From assembly GCF_001886695.1 (NCBI RefSeq), contig NZ_CP018097.1:1259001-1323000 (forward strand): a DNA stretch of 64,000 bases, read 5' to 3'. The notes below the pieces were generated by a model that worked only from the letters and a program-made list of their open reading frames with translations, was not told the origin of the DNA and did no database searches. Positions 21,273 to 29,276 of the stretch are shown piece by piece. Position 1 is the first letter of the stretch. Each line of letters begins with the position of its first letter. The stretch is from Aurantiacibacter gangjinensis (GTDB lineage Bacteria; Pseudomonadota; Alphaproteobacteria; Sphingomonadales; Sphingomonadaceae). The position numbers were made by a program, and so were the translations under genes.

Positions 21273-22271
21273 ATGATTCCGACGGTCCATCGGCAGCTTC
21301 AAGCCATTGGATCGCAGGTCGATGCGGAGGACTACCCGAATGTATTCAACGATGGGGTCATGGCGCCCAAGGGCTCTATCGTTGATCGAGAAACACTGGG
21401 CGCGGAGAAGTATGATGAACAACAAGGACCGGGTGGATCCGCAGCCGGATCGTGGCAAGGGGCCGCCGGATGGCAAGGGTCGTCCTGTCGATCCCGGACG
21501 TCCGGTGACGCCAAGCCGTCCGGCAGCGGGCGACTACGTGAAAACTATCTCGGCCAGCTAGATGCGATATTTGCGGCATACCCGCGTACCGCTGTCTGGA
21601 CGAGCAATGAGGGAATGTGGCTTGCTGTCGATAGCGCAGTTCTAGCTGGGCTTGATCGCAATGCCACATTCCTAATTGCTATCCCGTTTCAACATTTTCA
21701 GCCCATTCGGGCGTGGGCTTTTTGGACAACTGCGGTCAGCCGAACTTGGATCGGTCCCCGCCACACTAATGCAGTCGATGGCTCAATCTGCGCCTTTAAC
21801 CCATCCGAGGGAACGTGGAAGATTGGTGGCGATCTCGTCGCGTTGATAGACCAATACACAATGTGGGTCTTTTGTCATCTCCACCTCGAAATCATTGGTT
21901 GGTGGCCAGGAAGGCAGACGGCGGAGTTCGTCTATGAACGCCTCACAGAATTGAGGGACAATGAGTGGTGCGGTTGTCGGCCTGATGCTGGTCGGTACGC
22001 CGAATGTTGCAAACAGACCGACCTGGCCGCGGGCCGTTTCCAGGCCGCCATGCAGTTCGTCGGTGGTTTCTTGAAATTCAAGCCTCGCCAGCCTCCAGCA
22101 AGCGTGTGGCGGCTGATTTGGGGAGGAGGTACACTACCTGTATTTGACCGTGCGAGACCAAATCCAATGTTGCTTGTCGGGTCTTGTCTTTTTCCTGCAA
22201 AAGCAGGCGACAAACCTTCGGATGTTGCCGCATGGATCATGCCGAGGTTCGACCTATCCAGACATCGATGA
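21273..22271 (+). CDS. Orphan prokaryotic E2 (ubiquitin-conjugating)-like protein, possibly decayed
   Basis: The recognisable homology starts near base 21540 ('YLGQLDAIFAAYP'). It includes 'GPRHTNAVDGSICAF', where the His, Asn, Gly and Cys (codon at 21789) match the active-site block of CBASS-like bacterial E2 proteins. Next come 'GRQTAEFVYERLTE' and a SEC-C-like zinc motif, C-G-C then R-Y-A-E-C-C (21969-22020). Bacterial E2 proteins transfer ubiquitin-like proteins together with E1 and JAB partners; none is present here. In this frame the only ATG codons before the homology are at 21273 and 21360, and neither has a good ribosome site. The stretch between has a non-E2 composition and overlaps the mini-ORF in another frame. 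The true start is therefore unknown, and the gene may be a remnant. Confidence 0.6.
   Translation: MIPTVHRQLQAIGSQVDAEDYPNVFNDGVMAPKGSIVDRETLGAEKYDEQQGPGGSAAGSWQGAAGWQGSSCRSRTSGDAKPSGSGRLRENYLGQLDAIFAAYPRTAVWTSNEGMWLAVDSAVLAGLDRNATFLIAIPFQHFQPIRAWAFWTTAVSRTWIGPRHTNAVDGSICAFNPSEGTWKIGGDLVALIDQYTMWVFCHLHLEIIGWWPGRQTAEFVYERLTELRDNEWCGCRPDAGRYAECCKQTDLAAGRFQAAMQFVGGFLKFKPRQPPASVWRLIWGGGTLPVFDRARPNPMLLVGSCLFPAKAGDKPSDVAAWIMPRFDLSRHR
21412..21561 (+). CDS. Pro/Gly-rich mini-protein upstream of the E2-like gene
   Basis: 49 residues from tandem ATG codons at 21412/21415, preceded by a strong GGAGAAG site. The sequence is dominated by Asp/Pro/Gly/Lys/Arg ('DRGKGPPDGKGRPVDPGRP') and ends 'AAGDYVKTISAS'. 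In bacterial ubiquitin-like conjugation loci, the small protein before the E2 gene often has such a charged Pro/Gly tail followed by a ubiquitin-like core. Here the core is missing. I infer that this may be the tail of a ubiquitin-like gene truncated by a deletion that also removed the start of the E2 gene. It may instead be translated into the E2 frame by a -1 shift. Confidence 0.5.
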   Translation: MMNNKDRVDPQPDRGKGPPDGKGRPVDPGRPVTPSRPAAGDYVKTISAS

Positions 22272-22284
22272 AAGGGCTTTCGAG

Positions 22285-23262
22285 CTAAAACGGAATGTCG
22301 TCGTCCAGATCATCGTAAGACGAAGGCGAAGGTAGTGCGCCATTCGGTAAGGGCAAATTCGTTACTACGAACAGGTTCAGAATATCGTCTCTGTCCATAA
22401 ACATTACCTGCGAACGTTTCGTTGCGTCGAGTTTTGTGCCGATCCAATTGCGAGCTTGCTTTGTGATCTCGCCACCCGCAACAATGAATGCGTGGTCAAC
22501 CAGTACTCGCCGACTAATCTCCGGATCAAAGATCTCATGTCCGAGCATCATAGTTATCTGGTTGTGTATCCCAGCAACATTACTGGTGCTCTTACCGGAC
22601 GCATCTAACTTCCCCTTTTTTACTTGAATTCCGAAGTAGAGAATATGCTGCGTGGGAAGCGTAAACTTCATCCACATGTCTTTGCCGTATTCAAGAGCCT
22701 TGTCTTTGTGCCCAGCAGCAGTGATCCGGTGGAAGCCCAATTGGCGGAAAAGTGGCAGAAGCACTTCCTCGATAAGCTCGTCCTCAGAGCACTTGTTGAC
22801 ATATGACACAAGTTGTTCACGACGCTCCAGTTCGGACGGGGTCAGGGGCCGGTGAGGGTTCGCTACTTGGGCAATTCTATTCGTTGCAATGTGACGTAGT
22901 TGGGCCGTTTTGTTCTCGTCGTAGAAGGCCTGCCAACCCTCGCGCGCCAATACGACGTTGATGGCTTCAAGCGCCTTGCTTCGATCTGGATCGTCATCGT
23001 CAGCCTCGGCTTTGTCGAGCACTCGTTGAATTACACGAATGAATGCGTCGGGAGGAACAGTTTGACTAGGTTGAGGCATCGCGAGCACCTCCTCCAGACG
23101 TTCCGAGACCCACATCCAGCGTGTCGAACCATCGTGCTCATATTCGAGGTCACAGTCCTCAAAGAACTCGGTTATGTACATGCTGGACCTGTAGTGGAAA
23201 TACTCGTCATTTCCGCAGACGATGTTTGCGAGTGCTCTAAGGTTTCTCGGCTTCCATTTCAT
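22285..23262 (-). CDS. PD-(D/E)XK restriction-endonuclease-like protein with abortive-infection-like N-terminus
   Basis: 325 residues. Residues about 160-270 fit a PD-(D/E)XK nuclease core: E166 in 'DELIEEVLLPLFRQLGF', D195 in 'EYGKD', then 'GIQVKKGKL' with Q213-V-K215, as in Mrr/HSDR-type nucleases. The N-terminal 110 residues ('YFHYRSSMYITEFFEDC...HDGSTRWMWV') resemble the AbiJ-type N-terminal modules found on varied phage-defence effectors; this assignment is tentative. The gene lies 96 bases downstream of the reverse transcriptase on the same strand, so the two may be one transcript. It is convergent with the E2-like gene, 13 bases apart. Confidence 0.72.
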   Translation of the reverse strand: MKWKPRNLRALANIVCGNDEYFHYRSSMYITEFFEDCDLEYEHDGSTRWMWVSERLEEVLAMPQPSQTVPPDAFIRVIQRVLDKAEADDDDPDRSKALEAINVVLAREGWQAFYDENKTAQLRHIATNRIAQVANPHRPLTPSELERREQLVSYVNKCSEDELIEEVLLPLFRQLGFHRITAAGHKDKALEYGKDMWMKFTLPTQHILYFGIQVKKGKLDASGKSTSNVAGIHNQITMMLGHEIFDPEISRRVLVDHAFIVAGGEITKQARNWIGTKLDATKRSQVMFMDRDDILNLFVVTNLPLPNGALPSPSSYDDLDDDIPF

Positions 23263-23358
23263 TGCCGAACCTTAACTGACCGGCTTTCGTGGGAATAGTG
23301 TCGCGGTCGCTTATCCACTCACCAAACAAATGTCGCCCAGCCTTAAGAGGCGCTTTGA

Positions 23359-24150
23359 CTAGGCTGGGCTGCCCTTCTGATTTGCACCAAGCAAACCGGT
23401 CAGCGCGTCCGCCTGTCCTTCATTAACGGCACCGACGTAGCCGAGAACGCCGCCAATGACCCATTCAGAGCCATATCGGATCGCGGCTTCGAACTCGGCC
23501 ATTCGGTCTTCGATGATTTCCATTCGACCCGACCCAAACCTAATGTTGAAGCTAGTAACTTCCGATGCCGGACCTTGTGTCTTTTGGTCGCTTAACTCGA
23601 AATTGCTTGTCCTGGCGGCGTGATCAAGTGCCGCCATACTTTCGACGAGCGAAGCATTATCGTCGCCCGAAATGGTAATGTCATCAACGTAGACAGACAC
23701 GCGCAATCCTGAGCGTCGAATCCGATCCAGTTCTGTTCCCAACGCGGAATGAGCAAGGGCTAAAGATGCGAGTATCGGTGATTGAACGAATCCAAATGGG
23801 ATGCTGAACTCTCGGTTGGGTGGTGCTTTGTCGACCACGCTGTCACAAGCCATCTCATAGGCATCCGCATGCGCCATGCCGATTCGAAGAAGCGAGCGTT
23901 GCACTCTGCTCCGGCTTATCTGCTCGAAGAAACGTTTGAGGTCCATCGACGCAATCCATGGCTGGTCTTTATGGAGCCGTGCTGCGGCGACATGACCTCC
24001 GTTGCGCAGGTGAAAATAGTTGCGAGGTCCCTTCCAGAGTCCTTCGACACGCTTTTTGATCGTAGCGCCAATCTCACGGCCATGCTCAGTTGGCACGTAA
24101 ACCTTGGTTCCCGGCCTAAGCGTGAAATGATAATCGAAAAGATTTCGCAC
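23359..24150 (-). CDS. Short reverse transcriptase (retron/defence type)
   Basis: 263 residues from a GTG at 24150. The reverse-transcriptase motifs are complete: motif A 'SMDLKRFFEQI' (D70), motif B 'IPFGFVQSPILASL', motif C YVDD (154-157), and a downstream 'TSFNIRFG' block. No maturase, HNH or RNase H domain is present, so it is not a group II intron protein. The size and the downstream nuclease suggest a defence or retron-like RT. In the reading frame a stop lies 7 codons before the GTG. An overlapping 48-codon ORF in another frame continues upstream, so the RT may have lost its N-terminus by a frameshift or may be coupled to a small gene. Confidence 0.85.
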   Translation of the reverse strand: MRNLFDYHFTLRPGTKVYVPTEHGREIGATIKKRVEGLWKGPRNYFHLRNGGHVAAARLHKDQPWIASMDLKRFFEQISRSRVQRSLLRIGMAHADAYEMACDSVVDKAPPNREFSIPFGFVQSPILASLALAHSALGTELDRIRRSGLRVSVYVDDITISGDDNASLVESMAALDHAARTSNFELSDQKTQGPASEVTSFNIRFGSGRMEIIEDRMAEFEAAIRYGSEWVIGGVLGYVGAVNEGQADALTGLLGANQKGSPA

Positions 24151-24262
24151 GATAGTTGGTGACCTCGCCTATGAACTTGAGAGCGTGATAAGCGAACTTA
24201 AACACGCGGGTTCCCCAGTCCAAGGCGAGGCCACAGTAATGAGAAATCTTCTGTTTCGTCAT
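24116..24262 (-). CDS. Small ORF overlapping the 5' end of the reverse transcriptase
   Basis: 48 residues from an ATG at 24262 (GGGAG about 11 bases upstream), overlapping the RT gene by 35 bases in another frame. Its composition is protein-like ('GLALDWGTRVFKFAYHALKF'), basic and aromatic. Either it is a separate translationally coupled peptide, or it is the natural N-terminus of the RT: skipping one base after codon 'NYR' joins it directly to 'RNLFDYHF' of the RT. No known family recognised. Confidence 0.45.
   Translation of the reverse strand: MTKQKISHYCGLALDWGTRVFKFAYHALKFIGEVTNYRAKSFRLSFHA
24163..24230 (-). repeat. Inverted repeat at the RT start
   Basis: CCTCGCCT (24163-24170) and AGGCGAGG (24223-24230) are perfectly complementary and enclose 52 bases directly upstream of the RT start codon. 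It could fold in the RT mRNA or belong to a non-coding RNA, but it also lies inside the 48-codon ORF. Confidence 0.35.
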
Positions 24263-24868
24263 AACCGCGGGTTCTCCCACTTATCCCCGGCGGCCTAGCG
24301 CTTGCGCGCGAATCACCAACCAAACGACATTCTGCATGGCCCATTGGACACATTCTCGAATGTCCCGAAGTGGCTCATTTAGGAAGTTCCCAAATGGTCA
24401 CGTGGAAAAACCTCATGCCGAGGAACCGGCAATATGGGTATCGCGCGTGGCTCGATCAAGGTGCTGAAGTAGTTTCTTAATTCCGGTCAAGCCCTGTCGA
24501 TGACGATGCCATGCTCAAAATTGCCCTATGATTGCGCAGGTTCTCGAACCCGAAATGCCAGTCTCAATCACACTCCGCTGCTGCGCCCTCACCACGCGAT
24601 GGCATTCGGGACCTCTGTGAAGTCAGTTCGAGGGAATCCGTATCTTCTCTGCTGGATCATACTATGAAATTCCCTTGATCGTTCTCCTTGGCCGAGATGA
24701 CTGCAGAGAATGTCCGCTTTCAGGAACTAAGATCTCGGTTGGCTGCGTCTTGGACTGGGGCGCAAAGCGGACATGCTGCAGCGCATTGTCTTTAGAAGTT
24801 ATGAAACTAAGGGCCAGTGGTTGCTCCATGGGTAGAGCATCTCTCGACGACGCTAATGGAGGGCTTCG
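24263..24868. other. Non-coding stretch upstream of the reverse transcriptase
   Basis: About 600 bases without a convincing gene, on the side where a retron or other RT-associated non-coding RNA would lie. I cannot define an msr/msd-like element by eye. It contains the inverted repeat at 24710-24774 and a tRNA-D-arm-like string ('GGGTAGAGCATC', about 24830) that does not extend to a tRNA. Confidence 0.4.
24710..24774. repeat. 11-base inverted repeat ATGTCCGCTTT / AAAGCGGACAT
   Basis: Perfect complementary arms at 24710-24720 and 24764-24774 with a 43-base loop. A related half is present near 20090. Possibly a dispersed non-coding repeat of this lineage; function unknown. Confidence 0.5.
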
Positions 24869-25081
24869 TCAGTCGAGCAGGCGACCAGGTGCGATGCCGA
24901 ATGGCTCCGCCAACTTTTCAATGATCGTAGCGGTTGGGTTGCGACGTCCGCGTTCGATGTCGCTGACGTAGGTGCGATGGATGCCAGCCCGGTCCGCATA
25001 CTCTTCCTGGCTCCATGCACTCTTTGTCCGCAAACGACGAACGTTGGCGCCGAGACGACAGCAAATGTCCATGTAAGGCAT
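24869..25081 (-). CDS. Small XRE-family transcriptional regulator
   Basis: 70 residues. Nearly the whole protein is one XRE helix-turn-helix ('GANVRRLR...WSQEEYADRAGIHRTYVSDIERGRRNPT'). ATG codons at 25081 and 25072 are both possible starts; neither has a strong ribosome site. It stands alone between the RT locus and a divergent exported protein. Controller proteins of restriction systems and prophage regulators have this size, but the target is unknown. Confidence 0.8.
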   Translation of the reverse strand: MPYMDICCRLGANVRRLRTKSAWSQEEYADRAGIHRTYVSDIERGRRNPTATIIEKLAEPFGIAPGRLLD

Positions 25082-25188
25082 GTGCGGCCATTGTCGCCTC
25101 TCGGTCTACAGACGATGAGTGACATTTTTGTTGACTATTCGTGTCCTTCGACCATTCGTGTCGACTCATAGTCGACAAGAGGAAGCCG

Positions 25189-25875
25189 ATGACACGTTCG
25201 AAGAATACCGTTCGATGCGCCTTAGTAGCGTTTGCGCTGACGACTGGAAGTGCGACCACGCATGCCCAGGTTACAAGCGAAACACCTTTTGCTATGCGGG
25301 ACGTGGAACTTGGAATTACGCTTGATGAATTCAGGACAATACCGATCCCAAATGACGATGATCGATATACCGACCTACAAGCGGCGTGTACACTCGATGA
25401 CATGCCGCTGGCGAGAAGGATCATGGGTAGCTCTTCGGATCAGGCACTTGGCATCGCCGAATGCCAATGGTTCTCGAAGGACTCGTTGGTTCCAATGATG
25501 TCTGCCTCGGAGCATTGGATTAACATAGGACAAGGGAGGGGCCAGCCATTGTTTCGCTTTATCGAGAGCGACGGAAACATGAGGCTGTTCGAAATCACTT
25601 TTTATGCAAACAACCAATATCACCCCGCTATTCTGGATGCGCTCAGTCGAGGCTACGGCGCTCCACAAGACGAGGCCGAACCGTTCATTACTAGGGCAGG
25701 GGGTGAGTTTACCTCGGTGACCTCAATATGGGACAACGGGTCGAGCACCATTACCTTGACCGATCGATGCAGGCATCTCGAGCGCTATTGCTTGACCTAC
25801 GAGCACAAAGCGCTCGCATCGCAATACGATGCAATCATAGAAGCGCAGGCCGACGAGGCTGCATCTCGGATTTAA
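25189..25875 (+). CDS. Exported hypothetical protein
   Basis: 228 residues from an ATG at 25189, preferred over an upstream in-frame ATG (25141) because GAGGA lies just before it and a signal peptide then starts the protein. Residues 1-26 have a basic start, a hydrophobic core and a THA|Q cleavage site. The mature part has several cysteines and no domain I can name ('MRDVELGITLDEFRTIPIP' near its start). Probably periplasmic. It is divergent from the XRE gene and followed by a phage-type methyltransferase/DUF5681 pair on the other strand. Confidence 0.7.
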   Translation: MTRSKNTVRCALVAFALTTGSATTHAQVTSETPFAMRDVELGITLDEFRTIPIPNDDDRYTDLQAACTLDDMPLARRIMGSSSDQALGIAECQWFSKDSLVPMMSASEHWINIGQGRGQPLFRFIESDGNMRLFEITFYANNQYHPAILDALSRGYGAPQDEAEPFITRAGGEFTSVTSIWDNGSSTITLTDRCRHLERYCLTYEHKALASQYDAIIEAQADEAASRI

Positions 25876-26024
25876 GTGGTAAGACGGTCCGGCGGGCGTT
25901 CCGATGCTTCTCATAGATCGCCCGCCAGCTTCTAAACCCCCGCATAGAAACGACCTCTGCTGCGCACCATTCTCAATAAGGCAGCGAGCTTGCATCAAAG
26001 CAGGGCTCATAATTATCTGGCGCC

Positions 26025-26528
26025 TCAAAAGTCGCCCATTTCTTCGTCTTCCGAAAATTCCCGCTCAAGCTCGAGAAACTTCGCCTCAAGCTCGGGCGTC
26101 CAGGGTCCAGTGTCCTCGTTGTCCAGACTCTCGATTTTCTCGAGCATCTGCACAGGCACTCCGAGCCTTTGAAGCATGTCCATGGCAGATTTGATCTGCG
26201 GAAGGCTATCAGATTTCAGAATCAGCATCGTCAGCCTCTGCGCCAAAAGCTCGATCCGAGGCTTTTCGACCTGCTTGCCATCGATGATAACCTTCTGCGG
26301 TTTGAGCAGTTCTTCGGCTATCAAGCCGCCAAGTTCAGCACTCGCCGGTTTGGGCACCGGCGCCTTCCTCTTCCTTTTGCCAGCCGGGTTGCCAGACTGC
26401 CCCTTCTTAAATCGGTGTGCCTTGGGCGGTTTGCCATACCCAACCTCATAAATACCCTCCCGAGTGGCGCCATCGATTTCGCCCTTCGCCACCCGCTCCC
26501 CACTTTCGCGTGTATACAACTTTGCCAT
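26025..26528 (-). CDS. DUF5681-containing phage-type protein
   Basis: 167 residues. The hallmark 'HRFKKGQSGNPAGKRK' (residues about 38-53) identifies DUF5681, a domain found in prophage and gene-transfer regions next to terminase genes. The C-terminus is acidic. It starts 23 bases after the ParB-methyltransferase stop, so the two are one operon. No terminase follows, which suggests a truncated phage module. Confidence 0.85.
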   Translation of the reverse strand: MAKLYTRESGERVAKGEIDGATREGIYEVGYGKPPKAHRFKKGQSGNPAGKRKRKAPVPKPASAELGGLIAEELLKPQKVIIDGKQVEKPRIELLAQRLTMLILKSDSLPQIKSAMDMLQRLGVPVQMLEKIESLDNEDTGPWTPELEAKFLELEREFSEDEEMGDF

Positions 26529-26551
26529 ATTCCCCCCCTTTAGGCTCGTAA

Positions 26552-27967
26552 TCAGTCCTTCGCTCGAAGCTCTACAAGTTCAATCATCGTCTTCACGGTT
26601 TCCTCGTGAATCGCCGTTTCGCCCGTCCATTCTTCCCAGCGCCTCACGCTGACATCGACAAAGCGAGGATCGAGTTCGATGCCAGCAACAATCCGGTTCT
26701 GTACTTCACCGGCAATGAGCGCCGTTCCAGATCCTAGAAACGGGTCGAGCACTAGGTCGCCCGGATTGGTCACATCAAGCATGAGGTCGCCAATGAGTTC
26801 AACGGGCTTCGGCGTCGCGTGAAGCTTGAGAGCCTTCGAAGCCGAGCTGCCCTGCTTGTTTGCGCCAGGATAGTGCTGAACATTGGTCCGGTCGCGCCCG
26901 TATTTCCCAAGTTTCACGTTGTTGATTACAGGCGTCTTGGCAGTGCCCAGCACACCAATAAATTCATGAGCGGACCGGTAGAGCGCGCCCATACCCCCTG
27001 CGCCCTTGTCCCAGACAACGGTATTGAGATGATGCAGCCCAACCTTATCGGCGGCGATCCTTACGAGGTGGATATTGCGCCAGTCCATGAAGGCATAGAT
27101 TACCCCGCCGTTCTGGCAGTTGGTCAGGCAGTGCTTAAGCGATGCCGTCAAAAACTGCTCAAACTCGGACTGCGACATTTCGCCAGCAGCCATAACGAAG
27201 TCCTTGTGCTTCGTTTTGCCTAGCCCGCTGACCACGCCCTCGATTTTCAGATTGTAGGGCCAATCACCAATGATGGCTGCAGCCTTGGTACCCGCAAGAG
27301 CGTGCTCATACGATGCGGCCTCCAACGAGTTGCCACATACGACCCGGTGCGGACCGCACAACCAGACATCGCCAAGGCACGACACCGAATGTTCTTGTAC
27401 CTCGGGAGCGTTGTCGGCTTGGTCCGTGATCTCCTGCGGCCCGATGATAGCGTCGAGCTCGGGGATCTCGAAGCCAGTGACAGTGAGGTCCAAGTCCAGA
27501 AGCTCGAGCTCTGCCAGCTCGAACGCAAGACCTTCGACATCCCACTCACCGCATTCCTGAATGCGGTTAAGCGCGATCGACAGCAGACGCGCTTCGTCTT
27601 CATCGAGATGCTCAAGGCGAACACAGTATACCTTCTCGAGACCCAGATCGCGCGCTGCCTCGACGACAAGGTGGCCATCGACAATCGCTCCCACCTTGTT
27701 GAGAAGCACCGGATATACCTGCCCAAAGGTTTTGATTGAGTTCGCAATCCTTGCGATCTGCTTCGCGTCCTTCTTGCGAATGCTTGTCTTCGCAATCGTC
27801 AGCTCACAAATCGGCATCAGCACCGTTTTGAGATGAGGCACTAGATCATTGCGCGGCGGTTTTGATCCGGCTGCCAGCGTACGCGCCTTGGCGCTAGCGC
27901 GCTTCGCGCCGGACCTTGTAAGGAGGATCGCTTTCGCGCCTCCAGCTTTCTTAATCGCATATCCCAT
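26552..27967 (-). CDS. ParB-like / DNA (N6-adenine or N4-cytosine) methyltransferase fusion
   Basis: 471 residues. Residues about 50-135 are a ParB/Spo0J-type nuclease-like domain ('GAIVDGHLVVEAARDLG', near residue 93). Residues about 195-470 are an amino-methyltransferase in beta-class order: a catalytic motif first, then the SAM-binding motif 'DPFLGSGTALIAGE' near the C-terminus. The usual DPPY is DWPY here (235-238), which is unusual but keeps Asp, Pro and Tyr. Such fusions are common in prophages, where they modify phage or host DNA. The start ATG at 27967 follows GGGGAA. Confidence 0.88.
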   Translation of the reverse strand: MGYAIKKAGGAKAILLTRSGAKRASAKARTLAAGSKPPRNDLVPHLKTVLMPICELTIAKTSIRKKDAKQIARIANSIKTFGQVYPVLLNKVGAIVDGHLVVEAARDLGLEKVYCVRLEHLDEDEARLLSIALNRIQECGEWDVEGLAFELAELELLDLDLTVTGFEIPELDAIIGPQEITDQADNAPEVQEHSVSCLGDVWLCGPHRVVCGNSLEAASYEHALAGTKAAAIIGDWPYNLKIEGVVSGLGKTKHKDFVMAAGEMSQSEFEQFLTASLKHCLTNCQNGGVIYAFMDWRNIHLVRIAADKVGLHHLNTVVWDKGAGGMGALYRSAHEFIGVLGTAKTPVINNVKLGKYGRDRTNVQHYPGANKQGSSASKALKLHATPKPVELIGDLMLDVTNPGDLVLDPFLGSGTALIAGEVQNRIVAGIELDPRFVDVSVRRWEEWTGETAIHEETVKTMIELVELRAKD

Positions 27968-28073
27968 ATCATTCCCCGATGTTCTGTCTTGAAGGCTAGC
28001 TGACGTGAGACAGCACTTGAGGTCTGTCTAAGGCAGCTCAGCTAGCGATTATTCGCGATGTGGAATGTGTCGC

Positions 28074-28094
28074 GGTTCGGACCTGTGCCGAACC
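28074..28094. repeat. Short hairpin upstream of the methyltransferase
   Basis: GGTTCGG (28074-28080) and CCGAACC (28088-28094) form a perfect 7-base stem with a 7-base loop. It lies in the non-coding stretch 27968-28725, which otherwise holds the TTCCCTGC repeats. Role unknown. Confidence 0.35.
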
Positions 28095-28310
28095 TGTTGA
28101 CCTCAGGGTTCTATTGTCGTGACCTGATCCTTTGTCAGGCCTGAGACTCTATGGCATCCGCTGATGTGCTGACCCTATGAAACGTGCCGATTTGAAGAAA
28201 TGCAACCGCAAATTTTCCAATTAGCGGGACAGGGCTGTTTGGCAGGTTGCGTCGTATACAAATGGCACGTGTCAAATTTGCCTGGTGACCTGCGGTGGAA
28301 AGCCAACAGG

Positions 28311-28526
28311 TCCCTGCAATCGTCTAGCGTTCCCTGCATCGTGAATGTGAATTCGCTGCACACGCATCCATGTTTCCCTGCTCTTTGTGCAACCATTCCC
28401 TGCTATCGTTAGTAGGGAAATTGACCGGAAGGCTCGCAGAAATTGGCTAGTTTTCACGCCTCGCAAAGGTGAGTAAGGCGCTGATCTGAAATTTTACCCT
28501 GTTTAATTCCCTGCGAGCAGGGAATT
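28311..28526. repeat. TTCCCTGC iterated repeats and a perfect palindrome
   Basis: TCCCTGC occurs at 28311, 28331, 28375 and 28397 (spacings 20, 44 and 22 bases, close to multiples of two helical turns), and again at 28508. The last copy forms a perfect palindrome with arms AATTCCCTGC (28505-28514) and GCAGGGAATT (28517-28526) around GA. The run sits at the junction between the accessory island and the LOV-kinase module. It could be a protein-binding array or an attachment-site region. Confidence 0.6.
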
Positions 28527-28725
28527 TGGGGCGGAGAGCGGTTCGCAGCAGACTGACTGCTCCGCCACCCTGCACGCGTTCGAGACATAACTTGGCGTGC
28601 TCTAAACTTGGACAATTTGCTATCTCCTTGCCATAGGGTCAAGACGACTGCGCGCGGCGAAAAGTCGATGCGTTTGATGGGCTGGCGAGACATTATGCAG
28701 GTTCGCTCGAAGGGATAGGAAATCA

Positions 28726-29268
28726 ATGGGCTATTGCTTGCCAGACGAGGATTGTCCGCAGCCTTTGCTGGACGTTTTCGCGCGCAGCAAAACAGCCCTG
28801 ACGCTTGCCAGCACGCAGCGCGAGGACATTCCGCTGGTGCTGGTCAACGAACCGTTCTGCAATCTGAGTGGTTATGAGCCGGATGAGGTGCTGGGGCGCA
28901 ATTGCCGGTTCCTGCAACCCGAAGGCGGCGCCGGCCCTGTGCGAGAGCGTATCCGCGATTTTCTTGCCGATGATGCGCGCGAGGACGGGCGGTTCGTCAT
29001 TCCCAACCAGACCCGAACCGGCGAAGCTTTTTTAAACGTTTGTTATATGGCCAAAATTCGTCATCGTACGCAGGCGGAATATGTTCTAGGCTCGCAGTTT
29101 GCAGTCAGGACCGGCGGCGAGCGCGCGGAAGCGTACGAAACCGCTCTACGCCGGGATTTGACTACGCTATCCGACATATTTTCGGAAAGCGATTGGATGC
29201 TGATGGGAAGCATGGACGCGATTGCCAATACGTCGGCCTTGTTGGCGCGGCATAGCCTGAAGGATTGA
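28726..29268 (+). CDS. LOV-domain blue-light sensor
   Basis: 180 residues. Residues about 15-125 form a PAS/LOV domain with the signature 'GRNCRFLQ'; C60 is the residue that forms the photo-adduct with FMN. 'NEPFCNLSGYEPDEVLG' precedes it and 'NQTRTGEAFLNVCY' supplies flavin-contacting polar residues. The C-terminal ~50 residues are probably the helical cap seen in short LOV proteins. No output domain is present. The gene ends 8 bases before the start of the sensor kinase, so the two are probably co-translated; the LOV protein may regulate the kinase. Confidence 0.9.
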   Translation: MGYCLPDEDCPQPLLDVFARSKTALTLASTQREDIPLVLVNEPFCNLSGYEPDEVLGRNCRFLQPEGGAGPVRERIRDFLADDAREDGRFVIPNQTRTGEAFLNVCYMAKIRHRTQAEYVLGSQFAVRTGGERAEAYETALRRDLTTLSDIFSESDWMLMGSMDAIANTSALLARHSLKD

Positions 29269-29276
29269 GGGGAAGC

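Noticed and set aside
24151-24300. Retron msr-msd RNA directly upstream of the RT
   Set aside because: An 8-base inverted repeat is present, but its 68-base span is too short for a typical msr-msd and it overlaps an ORF; no branching G or msd hairpin could be identified by eye.
24799-24870. tRNA-like string with a D-arm look (GGGTAGAGCATC)
   Set aside because: No matching anticodon stem, T-arm or acceptor stem can be drawn, so it is not called as a tRNA or an attachment tRNA fragment.
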